From positions 1 to 6,605 of the forward strand of contig CAOKJI010000107.1 in NCBI GenBank assembly GCA_948468495.1: 6,605 bases of DNA. The letters are read 5' to 3'. The stretch comes from an uncultured Dorea sp. Its GTDB lineage: Bacteria; Bacillota_A; Clostridia; Lachnospirales; Lachnospiraceae. Position 1 is the first letter of the stretch. Every line of letters starts with the position of its first letter. A program made the position numbers and the translations under genes. Positions 6,547 to 6,605 of the stretch are shown here, in pieces. The notes under the pieces are model-generated. The model had not been told where the DNA came from. It searched no databases and was given only the letters and a program-made list of their open reading frames with translations.

Positions 6547-6605
6547 TTATCCAATCACTAATCCTTCTTCCCGAATCACAGTAATCACCTGCTCTACATA
6601 CTTCT
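6547..6605 (-). CDS. C-terminal end of an unidentified gene (cut by window edge)
   Basis: One minus-strand frame reads KYVEQVITVIREEGLVIG followed by a TAA stop at 6547-6549. The pattern of alternating hydrophobic and charged residues looks like the terminal amphipathic helix of a real protein. The fragment is too short to identify. A second open frame (ending SETVTFSS, stop near 6511) is rich in Ser, Thr, Arg and Cys and looks less protein-like. The gene ends 113 bases before the eno start codon; the intervening leader holds the eno hairpin and no other clear terminator. Confidence 0.45.
   Translation of the reverse strand, partial: KYVEQVITVIREEGLVIG

Overview
All convincing genes in this window lie on the minus strand, so the text below follows transcription from the right edge to the left. 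The proteins look like those of a low-to-moderate GC Firmicute, most likely a clostridium of the Lachnospiraceae type. The reasons are the strong AGGAGG-type ribosome sites, the SmpB, SecG, enolase and RNase R sequences, and the eno-secG-rnr-smpB gene order, which is a common Firmicute arrangement. This is mostly core-genome housekeeping DNA. I see no mobile element, CRISPR array, tRNA or rRNA.

Right part (about 5049-6605): the window opens with the last codons of an unidentified gene (6547-6605), then a short leader, then enolase (eno, start 6433). The enolase Shine-Dalgarno sits inside a perfect 12-bp inverted repeat. After enolase, a 97-base gap carries an extended -10 sigma-A type promoter for secG. 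A second inverted repeat there has one arm in the promoter spacer and the other covering the secG Shine-Dalgarno.

Middle (2119-5048): secG (GTG start) encodes a SecYEG subunit. It is followed by a strong Rho-independent terminator placed only a few bases before the rnr ribosome site, so rnr probably depends on read-through. RNase R (rnr) and SmpB (smpB) overlap by 14 bases. They act together in ribosome rescue and decay of non-stop mRNA. The tmRNA gene ssrA, often next to smpB in Firmicutes, is not here.

Left part (1-2106): closely spaced genes continue the apparent operon. They are a zinc-ribbon protein with a Tyr/Gln/Gly-rich linker and a three-helix membrane domain, an 11-helix sodium-coupled neurotransmitter-symporter (NSS/SNF) family transporter, and the first 24 codons of a HAD-family phosphatase cut by the window edge. 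Gaps of 12, 37 and 16 bases with no terminator suggest cotranscription.

The most interesting signals are the RNA-level arrangements at the eno, secG and rnr starts. In each, the ribosome site can pair with a nearby upstream element. No wholly new gene system is evident.
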